Origin: Streptomyces sp. CB00316
Lineage (GTDB): Bacteria > Actinomycetota > Actinomycetes > Streptomycetales > Streptomycetaceae
Length of the DNA: 64,000 nt
Assembly: GCF_001905595.1 (NCBI RefSeq)
Contig: NZ_LIXI01000013.1
Coordinates: 62,001-126,000, forward strand
Direction: 5' to 3'
Shown here: positions 23,770 through 31,463 of the stretch, one piece after another
Layout: every line of letters begins with the position of its first letter
Position numbering within the stretch: the first letter of the stretch is position 1
Translations under genes and position numbers: made by a program
Notes under the pieces: model-generated
What the model was told of the DNA's origin: nothing
What the model saw: only the letters and a program-made list of their open reading frames with translations
The model's database searches: none

Positions 23770-25209
23770 ATGACCACCGAGGTGCGCCGTCTGCGCAACT
23801 ACATCAACGGGGAGTTCCGGGACGCCGCGGACGGGCGGACCATCGATGTGGTCAGCCCGGTGACGGAAGAGGTCTACGCGACCTCGCCGCTCTCCGGCCA
23901 GGCCGACGTCGATGCCGCCATGGAAGCCGCCGCGGCCGCCTTCCCGGCCTGGCGCGACACGACGCCCGCGGAGCGTCAGAAGGCCCTGCTGAAGATCGCG
24001 GACGCCTTCGAGGAGCGCGCGGAGGACCTGATCGCGGCCGAGTCGGAGAACACCGGCAAGCCGATCGGGCTCACCCGCAGCGAAGAGATCCCGCCGATGG
24101 TGGACCAGATCCGCTTCTTCGCCGGTGCCGCGCGCCTGCTGGAGGGCCGCTCGGCCGGCGAGTACATGGAGGGCCTGACCTCCATCGTGCGCCGCGAGCC
24201 CGTCGGCGTGTGCGCGCAGGTCGCGCCGTGGAACTACCCGATGATGATGGCCGTCTGGAAGTTCGCCCCGGCGCTCGCCGCGGGCAACACCGTCGTGATC
24301 AAGCCGTCCGACACCACCCCGGCGTCGACCGTGCTGATGGCCGAGATCATGGGCCAGATCCTGCCCAAGGGCGTCTTCAACGTCCTGTGCGGCGACCGGG
24401 ACACCGGCCGCGCGATGGTCGAGCACCCGACCCCGGCGATGGCCTCCATCACCGGTTCCGTACGGGCCGGCATCCAGGTCGCCGAGTCCGCCGCCAAGGA
24501 CGTCAAGCGTGTCCACCTGGAGCTCGGCGGCAAGGCGCCCGTCATCGTCTTCGAGGACGCCGACATCGCCAAGACCGTCTCGGGCGTCTCCGAGGCCGGC
24601 TTCTTCAACGCGGGCCAGGACTGTACGGCCGCGACCCGGGTCCTGGTCCACGAGTCCATCCACGACGAGTTCACCGCCGCGCTCGCCAAGGCCGCCGCCG
24701 ACACGAAGACCGGGCAGCCGGACGACGAGGACGTGGCGTACGGCCCGCTCAACAACGCCAACCAGCTGAAGCAGGTCAGCGGCTTCATCGAGCGGCTCCC
24801 CGCCCACGCCAAGGTCGAGGCGGGCGGCCACCGGGTCGGCGACAAGGGCTACTTCTACGCCCCGACCGTCGTCTCCGGCCTCAAGCAGGACGACGAGATC
24901 ATCCAGAACGAGGTCTTCGGGCCCGTTATCACGGTCCAGTCGTTCACCGACGAGAAGCAGGCGGTGGAGTACGCGAACGGCGTCGAGTACGCGCTCGCCT
25001 CCTCGGTCTGGACCACGAACCACTCCCGCGCCATGCGCATGTCCAAGAACCTCGACTTCGGCTGCGTGTGGATCAACACCCACATCCCGCTGGTCGCCGA
25101 GATGCCGCACGGCGGATTCAAGAAGTCCGGCTACGGCAAGGACCTCTCCGCGTACGGCTTCGAGGACTACACCCGCGTCAAGCACGTCATGACGTCCATC
25201 GAGGACTGA
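23770..25209 (+). CDS. Aldehyde dehydrogenase, probable 4-aminobutyraldehyde dehydrogenase
   Basis: 479-residue NAD(P)-dependent aldehyde dehydrogenase. Catalytic Cys285 is in FNAGQDCTAATR and general base Glu251 in LELGGKAP; the N-terminus YINGEFRDAADGRTIDVV and the FNVLCGD and FGPVITVQ motifs fit gamma-aminobutyraldehyde dehydrogenases (PatD/ABALDH). It would oxidise the aldehyde made by the divergent aminotransferase to GABA. ATG 23770 has AGGAGG seven bases upstream. A terminator follows at 25228-25259, so the next gene has its own promoter. Confidence 0.9.
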   Translation: MTTEVRRLRNYINGEFRDAADGRTIDVVSPVTEEVYATSPLSGQADVDAAMEAAAAAFPAWRDTTPAERQKALLKIADAFEERAEDLIAAESENTGKPIGLTRSEEIPPMVDQIRFFAGAARLLEGRSAGEYMEGLTSIVRREPVGVCAQVAPWNYPMMMAVWKFAPALAAGNTVVIKPSDTTPASTVLMAEIMGQILPKGVFNVLCGDRDTGRAMVEHPTPAMASITGSVRAGIQVAESAAKDVKRVHLELGGKAPVIVFEDADIAKTVSGVSEAGFFNAGQDCTAATRVLVHESIHDEFTAALAKAAADTKTGQPDDEDVAYGPLNNANQLKQVSGFIERLPAHAKVEAGGHRVGDKGYFYAPTVVSGLKQDDEIIQNEVFGPVITVQSFTDEKQAVEYANGVEYALASSVWTTNHSRAMRMSKNLDFGCVWINTHIPLVAEMPHGGFKKSGYGKDLSAYGFEDYTRVKHVMTSIED

Positions 25210-25227
25210 TCCACGGATCGTCGCGGT

Positions 25228-25259
25228 GTACGGCCCCGGGCTCCGACCCGGGGCCGTAC
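25228..25259 (+). terminator. Terminator after the aldehyde dehydrogenase
   Basis: GTACGGCCCCGGG at 25228-25240 pairs perfectly with CCCGGGGCCGTAC at 25247-25259 (13 bp, 6-nt loop), 18 bp after the stop codon. Confidence 0.8.
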
Positions 25260-25380
25260 GCGTGCGCCCTCCTCTGTACAACGTGTGCGGGGCGGGACCG
25301 TCCCGCTGGACGCTTGGTCCATTGTCCGAGCGTCCGCCGACGGGCATTCTGCGCGGGTGCGAGCGATCAGGAAGAACCTC

Positions 25381-26544
25381 ATGTCCCGCCGTTCCCTGCT
25401 GCGCGCCCTCGGGGCGGGTGCGGCCGGCACCACCCTGGCCGGCTGCGGGGTGCCCGCGGCCTTCGTCGAGCCGGGGGACCGGGCCGGACACGACAGCTCC
25501 GCCACCGACCGCACGCTGCACTTCGCCAACTGGCCGCTCTACATCGACACCGACGACGACGACGAGTCGAAGCGGCCCACCCTGGACGCCTTCTCGGAGC
25601 GGACGGGGATCTCCGTCACGTACACCGAGGAGATCAACGACAACGACGAGTTCTTCGGGAAGATCAGCCCCGCGCTGATGAACCGCCAGCAGACCGGCCG
25701 GGACCTGATCGTCATCAGCGACTGGATGGCGGCGCGCTTCGTCCGGCTCGGCTGGGTCCAGGAGATGGACCGGGCGACGCAGCCCAACGTGGCCAAGTAC
25801 CTGGATCCTCAGCTGCGTTCACCCGCCTTCGACGAGGGGCGGCGCCACAGCGTCCCGTGGCAGTCCGGGATCACCGGTATCGCGTACAACCGGAAGCGGC
25901 TCGGCCGCGAGATCCGCTCCACCGGCGACCTGTGGGCGGACGACCTGCGCGGCCGGGTCACCCTGCTCTCCGGCCTTGACGAGTCGTTCGCGCTGCTGAT
26001 GCAGGGCAACGGCGTCGACATCACCCGCTGGACGTCCGAGGACTTCCACGAGATCTGCGAGCAGACGGAGCGCCGGGTCCGCTCCAAGCACATCCGCCGC
26101 TTCACCGGCAACGACTACATCAAGGACCTCGCCACCGGCGATGTGCTCGCCTGCCAGGCCTACTCCGGCGACGTCATCCAGCTCCAGGCCGACAACCCCG
26201 ACATCGAGTTCGTCGTCCCCGAGGAGGGCGCCGAACTGTGGGCCGAGTCCCTGATGATCCCCAACCTCGCCCGCCACAAGCGCAACGCCGAGCGGCTGAT
26301 CGACCATTACTACGCCCCCGAGGTCGCCGCCGAACTCGCCACCTGGGTCAACTACGTCTGCCCGGTCCCCGCCGCCCGTGACGTCCTCGCCTCCTCGAAG
26401 GACGAGGAGACGGCCGCGCTCGCCGAGGATCCGCTGATCTTCCCCGACGACACGATGCGCGAACGGCTCGCCATCGCCCGCGACATCACCTCCGAGGAGC
26501 GAATGGACTTCGCCAAGAAGTGGAACTCCATCGTCGGCTTGTGA
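25381..26544 (+). CDS. Polyamine ABC transporter substrate-binding lipoprotein (PotD-like)
   Basis: 387-residue PotD/PotF-type binding protein for spermidine or putrescine. The N-terminus SRRSLLRALG is a Tat-type twin-Arg signal and the lipobox TLAGC gives Cys22. The mature part has the family patterns HFANWPLYIDTD, RDLIVISDWMAARF and WVNYVCPV. ATG 25381 has AGGAAG at 25369-25374; GTG 25357 is a longer alternative. It lacks its own permease or ATPase, so it probably feeds the potABC system at 34.4-37.3 kb or is a relic of an older operon. Confidence 0.88.
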   Translation: MSRRSLLRALGAGAAGTTLAGCGVPAAFVEPGDRAGHDSSATDRTLHFANWPLYIDTDDDDESKRPTLDAFSERTGISVTYTEEINDNDEFFGKISPALMNRQQTGRDLIVISDWMAARFVRLGWVQEMDRATQPNVAKYLDPQLRSPAFDEGRRHSVPWQSGITGIAYNRKRLGREIRSTGDLWADDLRGRVTLLSGLDESFALLMQGNGVDITRWTSEDFHEICEQTERRVRSKHIRRFTGNDYIKDLATGDVLACQAYSGDVIQLQADNPDIEFVVPEEGAELWAESLMIPNLARHKRNAERLIDHYYAPEVAAELATWVNYVCPVPAARDVLASSKDEETAALAEDPLIFPDDTMRERLAIARDITSEERMDFAKKWNSIVGL

Positions 26545-26597
26545 ACCCGTAACAGGGCGGCGTGAAGAGGGCGTGAAGGCGGGCGTACGCTGCGGAT

Positions 26598-27137
26598 ATG
26601 AGCGAGCGACACGCCCTCACCCGGCGTATACGCAGGTGGCTGGTCCTCTTCATCGTCTGTCTGGTGCTGAGCGGGATCACGGCTTTCCCGCTCGTCACCG
26701 AACTCCGCTGGGCCGAGGATCTCCTGAGCGCCTCCGCCTCCCCGGTCCCCGAGCACCTCCCGGGCCTGATGGAGTGGATCACCCGGGTCCGCGAAGGGCT
26801 CGACACCATCGAACGCGACACGCCCTTCATGCTGTACGGCACCGACTGGCTGGCCTTCGCCCACCTGGTCATCGCCGTCGCCTTCTACGGCCCCTACCGC
26901 GACCCGGTCCGCAACATCTGGGTCATCGAGTTCGGCGTGATCGCCTGCGCCGGGATCATCCCGCTCGCCCTGATCTGCGGCCCGATCCGGGACATCCCGT
27001 TCTGGTGGTCCGTGATCGACATGTCCTTCGGGGTCTTCGGCGTCATCCCCCTGCTGATCGTGCGGCGCATGATCAAGCGGCTGGAGGCGCTGGAGCAGGC
27101 GCCGGCCCCTACGGCCCCTGTCCCGGCGAGCGCCTGA
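26598..27137 (+). CDS. Conserved membrane protein, four predicted segments
   Basis: 179-residue protein of unknown function with about four membrane segments: 13-33 (RWLVLFIVCLVLSGITAFPL), about 81-100 (WLAFAHLVIAVAFYG), 108-127 (IEFGVIACAGIIPLALICG) and 132-152 (WWSVIDMSFGVFGVIPLLIV). The charged C-terminus faces the cytoplasm. There is no good Shine-Dalgarno, but TACGCT at 26586-26591 could be a -10 box giving a nearly leaderless mRNA. It lies between the binding-protein gene and a convergent methyltransferase gene (3 bp gap). I do not recognise a named family. Confidence 0.75.
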   Translation: MSERHALTRRIRRWLVLFIVCLVLSGITAFPLVTELRWAEDLLSASASPVPEHLPGLMEWITRVREGLDTIERDTPFMLYGTDWLAFAHLVIAVAFYGPYRDPVRNIWVIEFGVIACAGIIPLALICGPIRDIPFWWSVIDMSFGVFGVIPLLIVRRMIKRLEALEQAPAPTAPVPASA

Positions 27138-27140
27138 GTC

Positions 27141-27944
27141 TCACGGCTTCCGGGCCACCACACCGAACTGCGCGACCTCCGGCTCCCGAGGGTTCGTACG
27201 CCAGCGGGAGCAGGAGACGACCCCCGGCTCCAGGATCTCCAGACCGTCCAGGAACGAGGCGAACTCCTCCCGGCTGCGGGCGGTGATCGGCGGGGTGGCG
27301 TTCTCGTTCCAGAAGCGCATCGCCGCCTCGTTGCCCTCGCCGCCCAGCTCCAGCGTCGGGTGCGTGAGCACCAGGTGGCTGCCGGAGGGCACGGCCGCCA
27401 TCAGGGTGCGGACGATGGACCGCGCCTCGTCCGTGTCCAGGATGAAGTTGAGGATGCCGAGCATCATCACCGCCACGGGACGCCCGAGGTCCAGGGTGGG
27501 TTCCGCCGCCTTCAGGATGCGCTCCGGGTGGTGTGCGTCCGCGTCGACGTACTCGGTGGCGCCCTCCAGCGAACTGCTGAGCAGGGCCCGCGCGTGGGCC
27601 AGCACGATCGGGTCGTTGTCGACGTAGACGACACGGGCGTGCGGGGCGGTGTGCTGGGCGATCTCGTGGGTGTTGTCGGCCGTCGGCAGGCCGGTGCCGA
27701 TGTCCAGGAACTGGTCGATGCCCACGTCCCCGGCCAGATGGCGCACCACCCGGCCGAGGAACGCCCGGTCCGCGCGGGCCACTTCGCCGATGCTCGGGTA
27801 CATCCCGGTCACCTGGTCGCCCACCGCCCGGTCCACCGGGTAGTGGTCCTTGCCGCCCAGCCAGTAGTTCCAGACCCGGGCGTTGTGCGCGACGTCGGAA
27901 CGTATCCGGGCGGGGGCCTCGGCCCGCGGTCGGTTCTCACTCAC
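27141..27944 (-). CDS. SAM-dependent methyltransferase, DUF574 family
   Basis: 267-residue methyltransferase of the DUF574 (S-adenosyl methyltransferase, Methyltransf_19) family, strongly expanded in actinomycetes. It starts with the family pattern HNARVWNYWLGGKDHYPVDRAVGD; the SAM-binding motif is FLDIGTGLPTADN, followed by VVYVDNDPIVLAHARALL. The substrate is unknown; some family members sit near DUF397 proteins, absent here. It is the last gene of a minus-strand run with a phosphodiesterase and a deaminase. Confidence 0.85.
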   Translation of the reverse strand: MSENRPRAEAPARIRSDVAHNARVWNYWLGGKDHYPVDRAVGDQVTGMYPSIGEVARADRAFLGRVVRHLAGDVGIDQFLDIGTGLPTADNTHEIAQHTAPHARVVYVDNDPIVLAHARALLSSSLEGATEYVDADAHHPERILKAAEPTLDLGRPVAVMMLGILNFILDTDEARSIVRTLMAAVPSGSHLVLTHPTLELGGEGNEAAMRFWNENATPPITARSREEFASFLDGLEILEPGVVSCSRWRTNPREPEVAQFGVVARKP

Positions 27945-28003
27945 GTCTGCTGCTCCTCGGTACCCATCGGCGCGTCACGGCACCGACCATCATGCCGGAC
28001 CGA

Positions 28004-28717
28004 TCAAGAGCCCCTCAGTGCAGGGGAGTTGGATCGCAGCTTGTGGAGGGCGTCGATCCGGTTGGTGGTGATCGAGTCGACGCCCCGCTCGATCAGCCGG
28101 CGCATCGTGCGCTTCGTGTCGGCCGTCCAGGCGGAGACGAGGAACCCGTCCCGGTGCGCCCGGTCGGCCAGTTCGCGGCTGACGAGCCCGAAACGGTAGT
28201 TGAGCCAGCGCGGCTTCACCGCCTCCAGCAGGACCGGGCGCGGCGGGGCGAGCGTGTTCCAGGTCAGCGCGATCTCCGCGGCCGGGTCCACGGCGCGCAC
28301 CCGCAGCATCGCGTCCGCGCCGGCGCAGTAGTACGCCCGCTCGCCCGCCCCGCACTCCAGGACCGTACCCACGATCTTCCTCACCGAGGCGTCCGTGGAG
28401 CCGGGCAGGTCCACCATCACCCGGTGCCCCCCGGTGGCGTCCAGCGCCTCGCGCAGGGTCGGCACCCCGCCGCCGGTCAGCTCCAGCACCTCCTGGTGGG
28501 TGAGCCGGTCGACGCGCCGGTCATGGCCCCACAGCCGCTCCAGCGTCGTGTCGTGGAGCAGGACGGGCACCCCGTCGCGGGTCACCCGCACGTCGATCTC
28601 GACCGCGTCCGCCCCCCGGTCCAGGGCGGAGCGGATCGAGGGCAGCGTGTTCTCGCGGGCCCGGTACGGGTCGCCGCGATGCGCGACGGCGGTGAGGGGG
28701 GAGGTGGTGTCGGCCAT
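28004..28717 (-). CDS. Glycerophosphoryl diester phosphodiesterase family protein
   Basis: 237-residue GDPD-family enzyme with a TIM barrel. Catalytic and metal-binding motifs are visible: AHRGDPYRARENTL near the N-terminus, EIDVRVTRDG and VPVLLHDTTLER. It would release glycerol 3-phosphate from deacylated phospholipids. It has no signal peptide, so it acts in the cytoplasm. It lies 22 bp after the deaminase gene and is probably co-transcribed with it. Confidence 0.88.
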   Translation of the reverse strand: MADTTSPLTAVAHRGDPYRARENTLPSIRSALDRGADAVEIDVRVTRDGVPVLLHDTTLERLWGHDRRVDRLTHQEVLELTGGGVPTLREALDATGGHRVMVDLPGSTDASVRKIVGTVLECGAGERAYYCAGADAMLRVRAVDPAAEIALTWNTLAPPRPVLLEAVKPRWLNYRFGLVSRELADRAHRDGFLVSAWTADTKRTMRRLIERGVDSITTNRIDALHKLRSNSPALRGS

Positions 28718-28739
28718 GGGGCCATTGTGACGACCGGGG

Positions 28740-29774
28740 TCAGCGGGCGGGGCCCCGGAGCCAGTTCGCCGTGTACGTGTCGATCTCCTCGGCCAGCCGC
28801 CGCTTGCCGGCCGGGTCCAGGAACGAGGCCTCCACCGCGTTCTTCGCGAGGCCGGCGATGCCCTGCTCGTCCAGCTTCAACAGCCGGGCGGCGACCGCGT
28901 ACTCGTTGTTCAGGTCGGTGCCGAACATGGGCGGGTCGTCGCTGTTGACGGTGACCAGGACGCCCGCCTGCACCATCTCCCGGATCGGGTGGAGCTCGAT
29001 GTCGGTGACCGCGCGGGTGGCGATGTTCGACGTCGGGCAGACCTCCAGGGCGATCCGGTGCTCGGCGAGGTGCTCCAGCAGCTTCGGGTCCTGGACGGAG
29101 CTGGTGCCGTGGCCGATGCGCTCGGCGCGCAGCGAGGTGAGAGCGTCCCAGACGGTCTGCGGTCCGGTGGTCTCCCCGGCGTGCGGCACCGAGTGGAGGC
29201 CCTCGGCGATGGCCCGGTCGAAGTAGGGCTTGAACTGCGGGCGCCCCACCCCGATCTCCGGTCCGCCGAGGCCGAAGGAGACGAGCCCCTCGGGCCGCCG
29301 CTCCACCGCCAGCCGGGCCGTCTCCTCGGCCGCCTGGAGCCCGGCCTCGCCCGGGATGTCGAAGCACCAGCGCAGGATGACGCCCAACTCGGCCTCGGCG
29401 GACGTGCGGGCGTCCTCGATGGCCTCCATGAAGGCCACCTCCGGGATGCCGCGCCGGGTCGAGCTGAACGGGGTCACGGTCAGCTCCGCGTACCGGATGT
29501 TCTGCCGTGCCATGTCCCGCGCCACCTCGAAGGTGAGCAGCCGGACGTCCTCCGGGGTGCGGATCAGGTCCACCACCGAGAGGTAGACCTCGATGAAGTG
29601 CGCGAAGTCGGTGAACGTGAAGTAGTCGGCCAGCGCCTCCGGGTCCGTGGGGACCTTGGAGTCCGGGTGCCGGGCGGCCAGTTCGGCGACGATCCGGGGC
29701 GAGGCGGACCCGACATGGTGGACGTGGAGCTCGGCCTTGGGCAGCCCGGCGATGAAGGGGTGCGGATCGGTCAT
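28740..29774 (-). CDS. Adenosine deaminase family protein, probably aminodeoxyfutalosine deaminase
   Basis: 344-residue metal-dependent deaminase (COG1816). Zinc ligands and catalytic residues are in ELHVHHVGSASP, HAGETTGP, RIGHGTSS and VNSDDPPMFGT. It is usually called adenosine deaminase. However, COG1816 enzymes of streptomycetes, including one from S. avermitilis (Sav2595), were shown to deaminate 6-amino-6-deoxyfutalosine in the futalosine route to menaquinone, and the HVHHVGSASP start differs from HLHLEGS of true adenosine deaminases. I infer that role here. A longer in-frame start lies upstream, but ATG 29774 begins the conserved part. Confidence 0.8.
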   Translation of the reverse strand: MTDPHPFIAGLPKAELHVHHVGSASPRIVAELAARHPDSKVPTDPEALADYFTFTDFAHFIEVYLSVVDLIRTPEDVRLLTFEVARDMARQNIRYAELTVTPFSSTRRGIPEVAFMEAIEDARTSAEAELGVILRWCFDIPGEAGLQAAEETARLAVERRPEGLVSFGLGGPEIGVGRPQFKPYFDRAIAEGLHSVPHAGETTGPQTVWDALTSLRAERIGHGTSSVQDPKLLEHLAEHRIALEVCPTSNIATRAVTDIELHPIREMVQAGVLVTVNSDDPPMFGTDLNNEYAVAARLLKLDEQGIAGLAKNAVEASFLDPAGKRRLAEEIDTYTANWLRGPAR

Positions 29775-29912
29775 GTGTCTGTCTCCCACAGTTCGGCGTG
29801 TACATCGGCGGAGCCCCGGGGGTGGTCCGGCCGGCTGCACCGATCATCGTAGGCGGGGTGAGGTGTCGCGGAGCCGGGCCGTAGCATGACGGGACCACGA
29901 TGGGGGAGGCCC

Positions 29913-30602
29913 ATGTCAGACAACACAGAGCAGCCCGGGGGCGGGGCCGCGCCGCGCGATCCGTGGGCACCGCCGGACAGCAGGGTGGACCTGGGCAAGC
30001 AGGCCGCCGCCCCGCCGCCGCCCGCCGTGCACGACCAGCAGACCGTGACGTCGATGCCGAGTGCGGGGCCGGCGCCGGAGGGCACCGGACCGATACCCGC
30101 GGGCGGGGGCTTCGGCCCGCCGCCCTCGACCGTACCGCCGCCGGTCGGCCCGGGCGGCCCCGGTCAGGCGCCGCCGCCCCCGACGGCCGGGCACTACGGC
30201 TACCCGGCACCTCCGGCACAGCCGTACGGCGGCTACCCGGGGTACGACGCCTACGGCGGCCAGCAGCCCTGGGGGCCCCAGCCCTCGAACGGCCTCGGCA
30301 CGGCCGCGCTGGTGCTCGGCATCATCTCGGTGGTCGGCTTCTGCATGTACGGGGTGAACATCATCCTCGGCATCCTCGCCCTGATCTTCGGCATCATCGG
30401 CCTCGGCCGGGCCAAGCGCGGCGAGGCGACCAACCGGGGCATGGCGATCGCCGGCATCATCACGGGCTCGGTCGGCATCGTGCTCGGGTCCGTGCTCCTC
30501 GGCTTCATCATCTGGGCCGTCGCCAACGGCGATTCCAGCTTCGACGACACCTACGACGACGACCCGTTCGCCACGTCGCTGGTCATCGAGGGCCGCGGCT
30601 AG
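29913..30602 (+). CDS. Proline-rich DUF4190 membrane protein
   Basis: 229-residue protein. Residues 1-130 are disordered and rich in Pro, Gly, Tyr and Gln, with PYGGYPGYDAYGG-type repeats. Two membrane segments follow at about 135-165 (AALVLGIISVVGF...IILGILALIFGIIGLG) and 180-205 (MAIAGIITGSVGIVLGSVLLGFIIW), the DUF4190 pattern. The tail is acidic. GGAGG at 29905-29909 lies before ATG 29913, and TAGCAT near 29882 is a -10 candidate. The function is unknown; such proteins are common in actinomycetes. It ends at a convergent terminator shared with the NADAR gene. Confidence 0.85.
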   Translation: MSDNTEQPGGGAAPRDPWAPPDSRVDLGKQAAAPPPPAVHDQQTVTSMPSAGPAPEGTGPIPAGGGFGPPPSTVPPPVGPGGPGQAPPPPTAGHYGYPAPPAQPYGGYPGYDAYGGQQPWGPQPSNGLGTAALVLGIISVVGFCMYGVNIILGILALIFGIIGLGRAKRGEATNRGMAIAGIITGSVGIVLGSVLLGFIIWAVANGDSSFDDTYDDDPFATSLVIEGRG

Positions 30603-30623
30603 CCCCGGGGGACGTACCGCATC

Positions 30624-30671
30624 CGCCGCCCGGTCCCGCAGGGAACCCCTTCCCCGCCGGACCGGGCGGCG
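30624..30671. terminator. Bidirectional terminator between the DUF4190 and NADAR genes
   Basis: CGCCGCCCGGTCC at 30624-30636 pairs perfectly with GGACCGGGCGGCG at 30659-30671 (13 bp, 22-nt loop) in the gap between two convergent genes. Confidence 0.75.
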
Positions 30672-30707
30672 CTGTCGTACCTGTGGTCGAGAAGGCCCGC
30701 AGCCGGG

Positions 30708-31256
30708 CTAGACCGTCCGCAGTCGAACCCGCGCCTCCATCAGCGCGAACCCCAGCAGATTCAGCCCCCGCCACTCCTGCGGCCGCTCCACCCGCTCGTC
30801 GTCCGCGGCCAGCCCGATGCCCCAGATCCGGTCCAGCGGGGACGCCTCCACCAGCACCCGGTCGCCCGTGCCCAGCAGATAGCCGGCCAGCTCAGGGCTC
30901 TGCCCGAACTTGTGCGTGCTGCCCTCCACCACCAGGGCGAACCGCTCCCGTATCCACAGGTCCTCGTCGAAGCCGCGCACCAGCCGCCCCGCCTTCTTGG
31001 CCGCCGCCGGACCGCTCGCCTCCACAGCCGCCTTCTCCGCCTCCGTATCGCCGAAGAGGCGGGCCTTGCCGGCCATCATCCAGTGCTCGGCGCTCGCGTA
31101 CGTGACGCCGTCCACGGTGAACGGCGACGGCCACCACTGGCTCAGGCAGCTCGGCCCGAGCCGGCCGTCCGGGCGCGGGCGGTGGCCCCAGAACGGCAGA
31201 TACTTCACCCGCTTGCCCCGCGCCACGTCGGCCACAAGCTCATCGATCGGTCCCAT
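30708..31256 (-). CDS. NADAR domain protein (YbiA-like)
   Basis: 182-residue NADAR/YbiA protein. It has the diagnostic LSQWWPSPFTVDGVTYASAEHWMM segment, then LFGDTEAEKAAV and the C-terminal RIWGIGLA...WRGLNLLGFALME. YbiA-like proteins hydrolyse reactive riboflavin intermediates, and other NADAR proteins act on ADP-ribose. The start is uncertain: ATG 31256 begins the conserved part and ATG 31274 is six codons longer; neither has a strong ribosome site. It is divergent from the aldehyde dehydrogenase gene. Confidence 0.88.
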   Translation of the reverse strand: MGPIDELVADVARGKRVKYLPFWGHRPRPDGRLGPSCLSQWWPSPFTVDGVTYASAEHWMMAGKARLFGDTEAEKAAVEASGPAAAKKAGRLVRGFDEDLWIRERFALVVEGSTHKFGQSPELAGYLLGTGDRVLVEASPLDRIWGIGLAADDERVERPQEWRGLNLLGFALMEARVRLRTV

Positions 31257-31340
31257 GGCATGTGAGTGTGGCATCCGCCACTGACACTCCGTACGGGGAT
31301 TTCCGCACCGACACGACACATGGTCGACAGATTCCGTCGC

Positions 31341-31373
31341 GTAACCAAAAGGCAACAACGGAATCACTTGTTG
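31341..31373. promoter_or_regulatory. Candidate nitrogen-control (GlnR-like) site and dyad upstream of aldehyde dehydrogenase
   Basis: GTAAC at 31341-31345, six bases, GCAAC at 31352-31356, six bases, ATCAC at 31363-31367 resembles the actinomycete GlnR pattern gTnAc-n6-GaAAc-n6-GTnAC. The same stretch holds a perfect dyad CAACAA-N9-TTGTTG (31353-31373). TTGTTG at 31368-31373 may be a -35 box, with CAGGAT about 17 bp later. It is a candidate control site for the polyamine genes that follow. Confidence 0.45.
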
Positions 31374-31463
31374 GGCCTGGACCCCTCTGTCAGGATCGGC
31401 ACTCAATTCACGAAGAGGCTACGCCGACCCCGCGCAGCGGGTACAGCGGCGGAGGAGAGCGTC

